The position numbers were made by a program, and so were the translations under genes. A stretch of DNA of 64,000 nucleotides from positions 1 through 64,000 of the forward strand of contig PBIO01000028.1 in NCBI GenBank assembly GCA_002720865.1, in the 5' to 3' direction. Numbering within the stretch: position 1 is the first letter of the stretch; every line of letters starts with the position of its first letter. Below the pieces are notes generated by a model, which ran no database searches, was not told the origin of the DNA, and saw only the letters and a list, made by a program, of their open reading frames with translations. Shown here one piece after another: positions 44,557 through 53,772 of this stretch. The DNA comes from Halobacteriovorax sp. (GTDB taxonomy: Bacteria; Bdellovibrionota; Bacteriovoracia; Bacteriovoracales; Bacteriovoracaceae).

Positions 44557-47500
44557 TTATTTATTTTCCCAAACGTCTTTATTATCTTTAAGTGTAAAAC
44601 TTATCTCTACACGTCGGCTTAATTTACAGTCGTATTTGCCGCAATCATTTTCGCTACTTTTAACTGAACCAGGTTGCCTTAGAACTGGATCAGAAAAGCT
44701 TTTTCCAATAGCTTGTACTTTCTGTCTGAATTGAGGCTTGTAACTAAAGCTACCGAATTTATTTCCAAAGATGTACTTAACTATACTTCTAGCTCTATCT
44801 GAGCTGAGGTCTAAGTTGAAGTTATAGGCCCTAATGTTTTTTCCTAGCGGGTCGACATATTTTTGCCGATGCCTAGGGGAGGCATGACCAATTATATTTA
44901 CGTGGTTTATCTTATTAGCGACACCTGCATCTTTAAAAAGTTCATCTACATAGAGAGGAATAACATTTTTAAGAGTCTTCTTTAATCCACTAGACAACTC
45001 AGCTGAATTTCTTTTAAAGAGAAAGCTATTGTCCATCCTAAGGATGACTGCGCCCGTATTTGGGTCAACAAATACATCAAGGTTTGCCGCCTTCATTCGG
45101 TCGGCAATCTTCTTACCTATATGAGCACGAAGCGAATTTTGCACACTTGCGATCTTTCTCCCTTCGTTTTTAGCCTTTTTTGTAGCCTCGTTTTCTTTTC
45201 TTTCGAGTAGCTTCTTAAGAACTGCATTTTGCTGTGCAAGCATCGTATTCTCTTCTTGAAGCTTGTCTGTTAGTTCAGGTGAACTTTCCTTAGAACGATC
45301 TTTGTTGACTTCCATTTGGGCATATAATTCACGAACTTTATTGTTAAGTTTTTTAAGTTCCTCTTCTTGCCCTTTATTCCTATTTAAAGCATTAGAGTAG
45401 TCGTTCGCCATACGATCAAAGCGCTCTTTTATTCCCATGCTAACTTGTCCATTTTTTGCCATTTGACCATTCATTGAGGCGATCTTATTTTTTAATTGGG
45501 AGATTAGATTATCTTTTTGATTGCCTTGGTTTTTAGATTGGCTTAGCTCTGTTTGACCGGCTGCATATTTGTTTTGTAAATCTTTTAGCAGAGATTCCAT
45601 ACCTTTTACTGATTGGTTTTTCTTTTGAAGGTCCTTGTTTAAACCTGCAATTTTCCCTTCAAGTCCTTCAATGCTTTTTCTGAGCTTTTGGTTCTTTCCT
45701 TCCTTACCTTGAAGACCATTTTGAAGAGACGCGATCTTTTCTTCAAGAGCTTTTTGATTCTGTGCTCTCTTACCAAGTGAAGAATTGAGCTCATTGATTT
45801 GGTTTTTTAATGAATCTATATTACTACTTAACTTTCCGTTATTGCTTAACTGGTTATCAAGCTGCTTCATTAACTTTGCAACTTCGCTGTTAAGACCTTT
45901 GTTCTTACTTTCTTTAGAGTTTATGTCTGATTGTAAGTTTGCAATCTGGCCGTTCAGACCATTGATAACAGATTGTAGTTCCTTTCTTTTATTTTCATTC
46001 TTGGAATAGCTTTGCTCTAGCATCGCTAAATCTTTATTCACTTTTTCTTTGTTTTCGATTTCATTCTTTAATTCATTATTTAGATTACTGATTTGGCTTT
46101 CTAAACTTGCTACCTTGCTGTTAAGGGCTGAGTTCTTATTGTCTGCTTTTGAATTCATTGCCTTTGAGGAGGCAAGCTTGATTTCTAATTCTTTTACCGC
46201 ATTTTCTTTTGATGTGATCTGTTTTTGAAGGCCATCAACATTTTGTCTCATATTGTCGATATTTTTCCTCATGTCCTCTGCCTTTTTTACGGCAGCTTTA
46301 TAATCGACTTCAATATTAGCTTTTTCGAGTTGCTCTATCTGTAACTGCTCAGTCGTTAGGGCCAACTGAGCCGTAAGGTTATCAGATTTTTGATTAAGCT
46401 TTTGATTTTCTAGTACCGACTCATCAAAAGTTTTTTGTAAGGTAGATAACTCTTTATTTAAGTTAGCTATATTCTGATCTTTGCCCGAAACCTGGCTTTC
46501 CAGTTCAGCAATTTGAGACTTGGCGCTTGCCACCGTTTTATCAAGTTCCTCTATATTCTTGTTTAAATTTTGATTAACCAGCTTTTGATCAGCGACTGAC
46601 TTTTTAAGCTCTTCTATTTTTCTTATCTTTTCTTGAATATGAGTCTTATTCTTAACGATTTCTGACTTAGCCACCTTTACCTGTTTTTCAGTTTCACGTA
46701 GGTTAGTGGATAGTTCAACAACTTTGCTATCAAGCTGTTGATTGTTTTCAAGCTCTTTGGTCAATTTTTTTTGTAAGTTTTCAATATTGGCTGACTTAAT
46801 TTGAACTGTCTTTTTTGTATTCTCGAGATTTTTCTCTAAATTTGCGAGTTCATCTTTTTTTACGACCAGATTTTTATTTAGCTCTGATACGCTTTCTTGT
46901 AGTTCACTTATAACCTGAACTTTCTCTACTTGAACCTTTTTTAGTTGTGTGATCGTTTGGTCGAGTTCGTTATTGGTTTGCTCTTTGTTGACAACCTCTA
47001 GTTGTAAACTTTTGATATCTTCATTCTTCTTTATGATTTTTTCTTCATGCTCTTCTTCTATTTTTACAACTTTTTGTTCCCAGTCAATAATTTGCTTTTT
47101 TAATTCAACTTTTCTTTTTTCTAAAATCTCATTCTCTTTTTTATTTTTACTTAGGTCTTCAATTTTTTGATTTAAAGTTTTATTGAGGTCATCAATTTTT
47201 TGCGTAGTCTTAACCATATCCGCTTCTTTTTGGTCTAGCTCCTTTCGGAGTTCGGCCATAACGGTCTCTTTGATTTCTTGATCTTTTAGTAGATCGACCA
47301 TCACATTTTGATGTTTCTTCATCTTTTCTTGGAAAGTATTTATTTCCATCATCTTTTTATCAATGACTTCACTAAAACTATCCATTTCTTTAATAGATTT
47401 ATCTAAAGTGTCTTTTTTCTTTTGATTATCAAGAGCAAGCTTTTCAGGGATCTTTCCTTCTAGAATTTCCTTTTGAGCCTGTTTCTCTCTCAGGGCCTTT

Positions 47501-47640
47501 GCCGTATTTATTCCCGAGCGCAGAAGGGCGAAGACGAACATAACAAGGAAAATAACAGCGACGGTTGTAAAAAGGTCAGAATAGGAGGTCCATACGGATC
47601 CATCGTCTTTGTTTTCATCATCATGGTGGTGAGCTGACAT
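44557..47640 (-). CDS. Giant MotB/ZorB-like protein with coiled coil and OmpA-like domain
   Basis: A 1027-residue protein. After a His/Asp-rich N-terminus, WTSYSDLFTTVAVIFLVMFVF at about residues 17-37 forms the single membrane helix; Asp22 is in the place of the proton-carrying Asp of MotB/ExbD. Residues of about 45-830 are almost unbroken coiled coil (Lys/Glu/Gln/Asn/Leu-rich heptads), and about 855-1015 is an OmpA-like domain (IIGHASPRH, NLDLSSDRARSIV, SRRVEISF) that would bind peptidoglycan. Ordinary MotB is 300-350 residues. AGGAGA precedes the ATG. It heads the operon with the channel and cyclic-nucleotide genes. Confidence 0.9.
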   Translation of the reverse strand: MSAHHHDDENKDDGSVWTSYSDLFTTVAVIFLVMFVFALLRSGINTAKALREKQAQKEILEGKIPEKLALDNQKKKDTLDKSIKEMDSFSEVIDKKMMEINTFQEKMKKHQNVMVDLLKDQEIKETVMAELRKELDQKEADMVKTTQKIDDLNKTLNQKIEDLSKNKKENEILEKRKVELKKQIIDWEQKVVKIEEEHEEKIIKKNEDIKSLQLEVVNKEQTNNELDQTITQLKKVQVEKVQVISELQESVSELNKNLVVKKDELANLEKNLENTKKTVQIKSANIENLQKKLTKELENNQQLDSKVVELSTNLRETEKQVKVAKSEIVKNKTHIQEKIRKIEELKKSVADQKLVNQNLNKNIEELDKTVASAKSQIAELESQVSGKDQNIANLNKELSTLQKTFDESVLENQKLNQKSDNLTAQLALTTEQLQIEQLEKANIEVDYKAAVKKAEDMRKNIDNMRQNVDGLQKQITSKENAVKELEIKLASSKAMNSKADNKNSALNSKVASLESQISNLNNELKNEIENKEKVNKDLAMLEQSYSKNENKRKELQSVINGLNGQIANLQSDINSKESKNKGLNSEVAKLMKQLDNQLSNNGKLSSNIDSLKNQINELNSSLGKRAQNQKALEEKIASLQNGLQGKEGKNQKLRKSIEGLEGKIAGLNKDLQKKNQSVKGMESLLKDLQNKYAAGQTELSQSKNQGNQKDNLISQLKNKIASMNGQMAKNGQVSMGIKERFDRMANDYSNALNRNKGQEEELKKLNNKVRELYAQMEVNKDRSKESSPELTDKLQEENTMLAQQNAVLKKLLERKENEATKKAKNEGRKIASVQNSLRAHIGKKIADRMKAANLDVFVDPNTGAVILRMDNSFLFKRNSAELSSGLKKTLKNVIPLYVDELFKDAGVANKINHVNIIGHASPRHRQKYVDPLGKNIRAYNFNLDLSSDRARSIVKYIFGNKFGSFSYKPQFRQKVQAIGKSFSDPVLRQPGSVKSSENDCGKYDCKLSRRVEISFTLKDNKDVWENK

Positions 47641-47737
47641 TAAGTCTCCTGTTCATAAAACTAACAGTAAACTTGTCGGGTATTATAGAGATTTTCTTTA
47701 GTAAAAAGCTCAGTTTTATCGATATGGTAAGTGTCTA

Positions 47738-48511
47738 TTATTGCTCAATAAACCAATCAAAATCATAGTTGATTTTACCTTCGTCCAAGAGCACCTGATG
47801 GATTTCTTTAAACCAAGTTTTCTTTGATGGGTTCCATTTGAATCTAGCTTTTGCCACTTTATTTTTTACCTTATTAAAGGCGTCTACCTCGTTGGCATTT
47901 CGCCAATTTGGAGCGTTTAATTTTGCAATAATTTTAACAATGGGAGATTCAGCAAGCTTTGCCATTCTATTGATATCGTAATGACTCGCTATCTTTAGCA
48001 TAGAAAGAACATCAGTAATGGCTCTGTGAGGAAATGGGTTTATAAATCCATGTGCATGTTCAAGTAGGGCCATACTCCTACCTTTAATCATTCTCGGGAA
48101 CTCTAAATCTACCATGGTATCAATCCAAACCGTTCCAGGCATTTCAATATTATACCTTTTGAACATGGCCTTTATCATTGGTTCGTCGTAGTTTGTTCCA
48201 TTATGGGCCATGCAGTAATCTGCTCTATCCATCATGGCGGCTAAGTTTCGTAGAGTCGCTTCAATATGCTTTTCACCTAGGCCCCATTTTTGGCAAATGC
48301 TTTCAGAGATACCGGTTAGCTCTTCTAATTCTTCTGAGATTTTTAGACGATCTGGTTCATTAACTATTTCAGAGATCATGCTTACTGGTTGACCAGCATC
48401 CCAATCCCAAAGGGCAGCTCCAATTTCAATAACGCGGTCAACTTCCAAATTAACACCGTTTTCTACTAAGTTTTGGTTAACACCTTCTAAATCAATTCCT
48501 AAAATAATCAT
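47738..48511 (-). CDS. DEDDh-family 3'-5' exonuclease (DnaQ-like)
   Basis: A 257-residue exonuclease. Asp7 and Glu9 (GIDLEG), a middle Asp (AHNGTNYDEP) and the C-terminal His and Asp (HRAITDV) complete the DEDDh metal-binding set. The sequence matches the RNase T/exodeoxyribonuclease X type more than the polymerase III epsilon subunit. Its C-terminal 80 residues have no recognised domain. It is upstream of the channel operon on the same strand with a 97-base gap, so an independent gene with its own promoter is likely. Confidence 0.88.
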   Translation of the reverse strand: MIILGIDLEGVNQNLVENGVNLEVDRVIEIGAALWDWDAGQPVSMISEIVNEPDRLKISEELEELTGISESICQKWGLGEKHIEATLRNLAAMMDRADYCMAHNGTNYDEPMIKAMFKRYNIEMPGTVWIDTMVDLEFPRMIKGRSMALLEHAHGFINPFPHRAITDVLSMLKIASHYDINRMAKLAESPIVKIIAKLNAPNWRNANEVDAFNKVKNKVAKARFKWNPSKKTWFKEIHQVLLDEGKINYDFDWFIEQ

Positions 48512-48567
48512 CTACTGGCCTTTATTTATAGTTTTGTGGCCCAGACCTTAACAAAAAAGGCTAGATT

Positions 48568-48590
48568 TTGACAGTACCCTGACAAAGGGT
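48568..48590 (+). promoter_or_regulatory. Promoter-region repeats upstream of the two-component operon
   Basis: TTGACA at 48568-48573 resembles a -35 element. TGACA is repeated 11 bases apart (48569 and 48580), the spacing used by OmpR-type regulators, and ACCCT (48576-48580) and AGGGT (48586-48590) form an inverted repeat. The gene starts at 48625. The downstream response regulator is OmpR-type, so autoregulation is possible. Confidence 0.35.
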
Positions 48591-48624
48591 GGTTTATTGG
48601 TGATAATCTGCATTTGGGAGACAA

Positions 48625-50220
48625 ATGAAGCTATATGTAACCTTGATATTCACTGCCGTAGGGATTGCCTTCACTCTAGGGTACTTCGCTCTGTTCATTC
48701 AAGGCTCGAATGTCGCTACGCAAGAAGAAACTATGGAAATCACGGCCATCAAGACTGATTTTCAAAGAAGGGTCGCCCCCCAGTCTATAGTGAACTTTAA
48801 CTCCCTCTATTTTTCACCTGAACAGTTTAAATTATTAGATCCGGCCAACACTCTACCTGAACCAGGAACAGACAATAGTATTCTTTATTCAACAACAAAA
48901 AAGTGTTTCAAAGGATTTACAAAATTAATAAATACGGAAAATTTTGAGAAAGTTTGGGTTTGGGAAGAGTTTCGTTGCGGTGGGAGATCTTACCTGCCAG
49001 CAAGTTTTTTCACTGATCCACCCTATATGCACCCATCTGGAAAATCTTTTGCCTACTTAGCTTTCAATTTAAAAAAGGGAGGCTACGACGAAAAGTCCTG
49101 GGTAAAGAATCATCTTTCCTACTTTCATACTATGGAGCTTAAAAAGCTTAGACAAAATATTGGTGAATTAGGGGGAATATACTCGATTCTTGAAAGACTC
49201 GATGAAGACGCCCTGTCGGATCTTGCGAAAGGACAAGGAACGATTTTAACGAAGGACTTTTTATTTGCAAGACTTCGATATCCAAAGATTTTTAATATTT
49301 TAGAATACAGAATTTACTTAAGAGATGACCTTGATAACTTTTTAGAAAGCTCTCCCTACAGTCTTCAAACTTATAAGGTAAACCGAAGCTGTTTTTATAA
49401 AGATGGAGAGCTTTGTTGGAATTATAATGTTAGGCATATCTTTAGGATGGCCAATACTTCTACTGTAGGGGTCTTCGTCGGTCTGCTTATCATGATTGTG
49501 GTTTCGGTCCGATTGCTTTTAGTTAAAATCAAAGGACAGAGACTTGAGGATGATAGAAGGAGATTAGCGCTTCAAGTTTTAACTCACGAATTTAGAACTC
49601 CCATCACTAGTATGCTTCTAACCATAGAGCGATTAAATAAAAGATATGATGGAATGGATGAGGAAACTCAAGAAGCTTTTTTAAGACTTTCATCTGAAGT
49701 CTATAGGATGCAAAGGTTAACTGAAACCAGTCGAAATTATTTAAAGGCCCAGCAAAGTAAGGAGCTTATCAACTTTAACTTTGAAACCGTCCCAAGTGTA
49801 AACATGTACTTTGAGGAACTGCTTGGTGGTTATGATGAAAGGTTAGGAGATGACTTTAAAGTGTCTTATCTCGAGACTGATTGTGAGCTTAATACCGATA
49901 CTTATTGGGTCGCCATCTGTGTTAAAAACCTTGTCGAAAATGCATTAACTCATGGGTTAAAACCAATAACGGTTAGCTTAACCTGGAAAGATGAATATCT
50001 TTATGTTGAGGTTAGCGACCTTGGTGAATGTGATTTTGATAACCTTGAAGAGCTAACTAGAGAGTTTGTTAAAGGAAATAAGAGTTCAGGTACTGGGCTT
50101 GGTCTAAATATTGTTAAGAAGGTTGTAAAAGAGATGGAGGGACAAATGCTTTTCAATCCAAAACCAACCTCCTTTACGATCACTTTAAAAAATCAAAAAC
50201 TAGGAGAAACGAATGGATAA
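48625..50220 (+). CDS. Membrane sensor histidine kinase
   Basis: A 531-residue sensor kinase. A first helix at about residues 5-25 and a second at about 285-305 bracket a periplasmic sensor domain of about 260 residues with several cysteines. The kinase core has His321 (THEFRTPI), the N box NLVENALTHG near residue 438 and GTGLGLN near the end. It partners with the response regulator encoded eight bases into its 3' end (overlap). The sensor-domain family was not recognised with confidence. Confidence 0.9.
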   Translation: MKLYVTLIFTAVGIAFTLGYFALFIQGSNVATQEETMEITAIKTDFQRRVAPQSIVNFNSLYFSPEQFKLLDPANTLPEPGTDNSILYSTTKKCFKGFTKLINTENFEKVWVWEEFRCGGRSYLPASFFTDPPYMHPSGKSFAYLAFNLKKGGYDEKSWVKNHLSYFHTMELKKLRQNIGELGGIYSILERLDEDALSDLAKGQGTILTKDFLFARLRYPKIFNILEYRIYLRDDLDNFLESSPYSLQTYKVNRSCFYKDGELCWNYNVRHIFRMANTSTVGVFVGLLIMIVVSVRLLLVKIKGQRLEDDRRRLALQVLTHEFRTPITSMLLTIERLNKRYDGMDEETQEAFLRLSSEVYRMQRLTETSRNYLKAQQSKELINFNFETVPSVNMYFEELLGGYDERLGDDFKVSYLETDCELNTDTYWVAICVKNLVENALTHGLKPITVSLTWKDEYLYVEVSDLGECDFDNLEELTREFVKGNKSSGTGLGLNIVKKVVKEMEGQMLFNPKPTSFTITLKNQKLGETNG

Positions 50221-50893
50221 GATACTAATTGTAGAAGATGATGAAAGTTTAGGTACTAGCTTAAAGCAATACTTAAGTGATGAGAGTTTTGATGTAACTT
50301 GGTCTAAATCAATTGCTGAAGCAAAAGAGCAAGCGGTGGACGATTATAAGCTTTTAATTCTGGACTGGATGCTGCCAGATGGACAGGGAATTGATTTTCT
50401 CAAAGAGATTAGAAGTGAAGGAAAAAAGCAGCCCGTAATTATGCTAACGGCACGGACTGATCTAATTGATAAGGTTATAGGTTTAGAGTCCGGAGCAAGT
50501 GACTATATCACTAAACCTTTTGAGCCTAGAGAGCTCGTTGCAAGAGTAAGGGTCCAGATAAGAGATAAGGTTGAGTCTCAGTCCGATGCAACCAATACTG
50601 CAGAGGTTCTAACTTTAAAGGATCTTACTATCGATTCAATTCAAAGAATAGTATCCGTAAATGATAAGCCTATTGAGTTTACTAAAATGGAATTTGATTT
50701 TTTAAAGCTTCTCGCTGAAAGTCCTAACAGAGCTTTTTCTAGAGAGGAAATCTTGAATAAAGTATGGGGCTACGAAAACTATCCTACGACGAGAACTGTT
50801 GATACTCATGTTCTTCAGATTAGACAAAAGATTGGTGAAGATTGGATTGAAACAGTAAGAGGAATTGGCTACCGACTGAAATTTGAAGAGTAA
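50213..50893 (+). CDS. OmpR-family response regulator
   Basis: A 226-residue regulator with a receiver domain (acid pair Asp9-Asp10, phospho-acceptor Asp51 in LILDWMLPDG, Lys in YITKPF) and a C-terminal winged helix (residues about 130-225, DTHVLQIRQKIG, VRGIGYRL). It overlaps the kinase gene by eight bases, so the two form a two-component pair. Its 3' end overlaps the convergent radical SAM gene by 25 bases. Confidence 0.95.
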   Translation: MDKILIVEDDESLGTSLKQYLSDESFDVTWSKSIAEAKEQAVDDYKLLILDWMLPDGQGIDFLKEIRSEGKKQPVIMLTARTDLIDKVIGLESGASDYITKPFEPRELVARVRVQIRDKVESQSDATNTAEVLTLKDLTIDSIQRIVSVNDKPIEFTKMEFDFLKLLAESPNRAFSREEILNKVWGYENYPTTRTVDTHVLQIRQKIGEDWIETVRGIGYRLKFEE

Positions 50894-52386
50894 ATTTTTT
50901 CTTCCTTTTTAAAAATTCGTAGTTGATATTTTTCTTGTAGCTTAGTGGTTAGCTTCTTAAAGCCACTAAGCTGAGTTCTCTCAAAGGGAACAGGGTCCCA
51001 GCTGACTTTAATCGCCTCTAAAAAATTTTGCATATCTTTTAATCTGTTGGCCCTAACTTCTGGAGTGAATTTCCCGTCTTTGGAGTACCACTTTCCATTG
51101 TCATCAAAAAACACAGAACCGTCATTGTTCAGTTTTATATCAAAAGCTTTTGGTCTTTGAGACATTGGGGCTATAGGGGGAAGCTGGAGAGTTCCACCGA
51201 TGGTCACTTTGAATAAGTCTTTTCTATTATCATAGATGAATTTCTTAGTTTGATAAAAGTCTTCCTCGGTTTCTCCAGGGAAGGCGATGATAAATAACCC
51301 GTGAACTTTTATCCCCGAAGATGCCGTATCGGCAATAACTCTATTTGCTGTTTCAACAGAATTATTTTTATTCATTAGCTTTAATATCTTATTCGATCCA
51401 GATTCAAATCCAAAAAAGAGTTCGTTACAGCCGGACCTTTTCATTCTTGTTAACAGCTCTTTCGTTAACCTGTCATCGGCACGGCAAAAGGCGACCCAAT
51501 CGCATTCAAATTCATTTTCTAAAATTAAATTTACAAGCTCCGATAACATTTCATGATTTCCATTGATTAAGGAGTCACAAAAATAAAAGGAGTTAATTCC
51601 GGTCTCTTTGGCAATACTGACCATTTCATCAAAAACATTCTTAGCTGTTCTGACTCTATAGGATCTCCAAGTGACAAATTCTGTACAGAAAGTACAGGCC
51701 GCTACGCAACCGCGGCTCATCATGATGGGAATTTGTTTATGCATATACTTATCTAAATAAAAATCAGAGAAATCAGGCAGTGGTAATTTTGAAAAGTCTA
51801 TTGGAGGGCGTTTCTTCGCTTTTTCATAATTAGTATTTTTATTGTTGGTTACTAATCCAATGATTTGATCTATAGGAGTATTTTTCTCCCAACACTCAAA
51901 AAGCTCATCAACGATCTCTTCTCCCTCACCAATGACGGCAGCATCAACCACGCCTGAGTATACATCCTCCAAAAGTTTATTTTGTTCGCTATAAACTTCA
52001 GGGCCTCCTATAAAGATTTTTATGTCCGGGTTCATTTTTTTGATGAGCTGAACGACAAACCTAGTGGAGTGCACATTGAGCTCATTTACGGTAAATCCAG
52101 CAGCATCGAAATCACTAAAGGCAATTTTTTTAGCGTATATGGTTAGGTCCGTCTGCACGACTGGCATTAAAGTTTCTTTAAAATACTTTAGATTGCTCGC
52201 CTTATCTAAGAGAAAGCCATCCCAAGGGTTAGCATGGTTCTTCTTTACTCTTGTCCAACATTCGAGATTAAGGTCCTTGACCGCAACCTCATATCCTCTT
52301 CTCCTAAGAACGGCAGTGATATAGGCTAAACCTAAGGGGGGCATATAGGTTGGCCAGAAGGGCAGTTGTGCCAAAGCCACTTTCAT
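50869..52386 (-). CDS. B12-binding-domain radical SAM protein
   Basis: A 505-residue enzyme. The N-terminal third resembles the cobalamin-binding domain (MPPLGLAYITAVLRRRGYEV is the usual opening), and the radical SAM cluster motif CVAACTFC is near residue 227. The rest is a SPASM-free TIM-barrel-like region. Members carry out methylations, rearrangements or thioether formation; the substrate is unknown. Its stop overlaps the response-regulator gene, and its ATG overlaps the MATE-gene stop by four bases, so it is probably co-transcribed with the MATE exporter. Confidence 0.9.
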   Translation of the reverse strand: MKVALAQLPFWPTYMPPLGLAYITAVLRRRGYEVAVKDLNLECWTRVKKNHANPWDGFLLDKASNLKYFKETLMPVVQTDLTIYAKKIAFSDFDAAGFTVNELNVHSTRFVVQLIKKMNPDIKIFIGGPEVYSEQNKLLEDVYSGVVDAAVIGEGEEIVDELFECWEKNTPIDQIIGLVTNNKNTNYEKAKKRPPIDFSKLPLPDFSDFYLDKYMHKQIPIMMSRGCVAACTFCTEFVTWRSYRVRTAKNVFDEMVSIAKETGINSFYFCDSLINGNHEMLSELVNLILENEFECDWVAFCRADDRLTKELLTRMKRSGCNELFFGFESGSNKILKLMNKNNSVETANRVIADTASSGIKVHGLFIIAFPGETEEDFYQTKKFIYDNRKDLFKVTIGGTLQLPPIAPMSQRPKAFDIKLNNDGSVFFDDNGKWYSKDGKFTPEVRANRLKDMQNFLEAIKVSWDPVPFERTQLSGFKKLTTKLQEKYQLRIFKKEEKIYSSNFSR

Positions 52387-53702
52387 GATTTTGGACCTTC
52401 CTCTTTAAATTTTTTATATTTTAATAAAAACACGCAGACTAAGAAAAAGCACATGACTGTAAGTCCTGAGGCAAGACCGGCCCAGTATCCCGCAGCCTCC
52501 ATTCCTTTTGTGACGGCAAAATAATGTCCCACAGGAAGACCTATCGCCCAGTTACTTATTAGGGCAAAAAACATAACTTCCTTGGTTACACCCATTCCTC
52601 GCAGGATACCAGACATAGTGACTTGAATACCGTCGGGGATTTGAAAAGCGGCAACGAATACTAACATTCCTGCGCCGTATTTTAAGAGCTCCGGGTCGTC
52701 AGTCGCAAATCTTAATAAAATTCCTGGAATAAAGAAGTAGCATAAGGCCGTCGAGATCATAAAACCGACTGATAATATTTCGGCAGCTAAAGTGTACTGC
52801 AGTAATTCTTTAGGGTCATTCTTTCCATAGGAGCCTCCGATCTTTACTGATGCTGAGGAAGCTAAAGCAAGAGGAACCATAAAAGTTAGGGAGGCTAGAT
52901 TTAAAACGATATTATGAGAAGCACTCGCTGTAATGGACATCTTTCCAACTAATACAGTTACGACAGAGAAAAGAGAAACTTCTATTAGAGTAGATAATGA
53001 AATAGGGATTCCTAAGTTAATCACAGACTTTAAAGTAGGCTTGCTCCAAACTTTATCAAAAGGATGCTTCTTTAAAGTATATTTTAGAATGACAAGTGCC
53101 ATTAGAGATCTAGAGATCAAAGTTGCTATTGCCGCCCCTTTAATTCCCAGTTCAGGAATAGGACCAAATCCAAACATTAAAACGATATTTAATAAGATGT
53201 TAAAGATATTAAAAGCTAATATGGTTCCATTAGCATAATAAGTATCATCATAAGCTTGTAGGTATTCTTTAAAAACCTGGAAAATCATAATGGGAAAAAT
53301 ACTAGGACCCGCATAAATCAAGTAGGTTTGAACTTTTCCTGCAATAGCATCTGGAAGGTTTAGTAAATCTAAGTTGAAAATAAATACTGATAAAATAAAC
53401 AGTAGAGCAGCGCCGCAGATATGAGCGGCCATGATGGAGGAGCCAACCAAGTCTTTTAGCTCTTGGTTTTGACCTCTTCGCTGAGCTGCAATAGCTGACA
53501 CTGCGTAGGTGATCCCAAGACCCACCATAATAAAAGGGGCGAGTATACCTGTAGCAACTCCAAGGGCCGATACAACTTCGTTTGAGTACCTTCCGGCCAC
53601 CATGATATCGCCTATTCCAAAGAACATTTGGCCTATCTGCCCCGCAATAATAGGTATGGAAAAAAGGGCAAGCTCTTTGACTCTGGATTTTAAACTTATC
53701 AT
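52383..53702 (-). CDS. MATE-family efflux transporter
   Basis: A 439-residue membrane protein with about 12 helices in two MATE halves. Near the start, FSIPIIAGQIGQMFFGIGDIMVAG is the conserved first block, and the second half begins near residue 230 (LGIPISLSTLIEVSLFSV). MATE transporters export drugs or metabolites using Na+ or H+. Coupling to a radical SAM gene suggests export of that enzyme's product, which is inference. Confidence 0.92.
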   Translation of the reverse strand: MISLKSRVKELALFSIPIIAGQIGQMFFGIGDIMVAGRYSNEVVSALGVATGILAPFIMVGLGITYAVSAIAAQRRGQNQELKDLVGSSIMAAHICGAALLFILSVFIFNLDLLNLPDAIAGKVQTYLIYAGPSIFPIMIFQVFKEYLQAYDDTYYANGTILAFNIFNILLNIVLMFGFGPIPELGIKGAAIATLISRSLMALVILKYTLKKHPFDKVWSKPTLKSVINLGIPISLSTLIEVSLFSVVTVLVGKMSITASASHNIVLNLASLTFMVPLALASSASVKIGGSYGKNDPKELLQYTLAAEILSVGFMISTALCYFFIPGILLRFATDDPELLKYGAGMLVFVAAFQIPDGIQVTMSGILRGMGVTKEVMFFALISNWAIGLPVGHYFAVTKGMEAAGYWAGLASGLTVMCFFLVCVFLLKYKKFKEEGPKS

Positions 53703-53772
53703 ACAGAAATTTTACACTGGGATACGTGATTTGAGATAGCCAAACCTTGGTAAATCTGGGGAAAATAGGGCG

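Noticed and set aside
43600-47640. Zorya anti-phage defence system
   Set aside because: The channel and MotB-like pair resembles ZorA/ZorB, but the long tail is on the MotB-like subunit and no ZorC, ZorD or ZorE-type nuclease or helicase gene is next to it. The DnaQ-like exonuclease upstream is a general enzyme with its own gap.
44557-47640. Short plus-strand frames such as 45785-46009 and 46949-47170
   Set aside because: These are antisense to the coiled coil and arise from the reversed Leu/Lys/Glu codon pattern.
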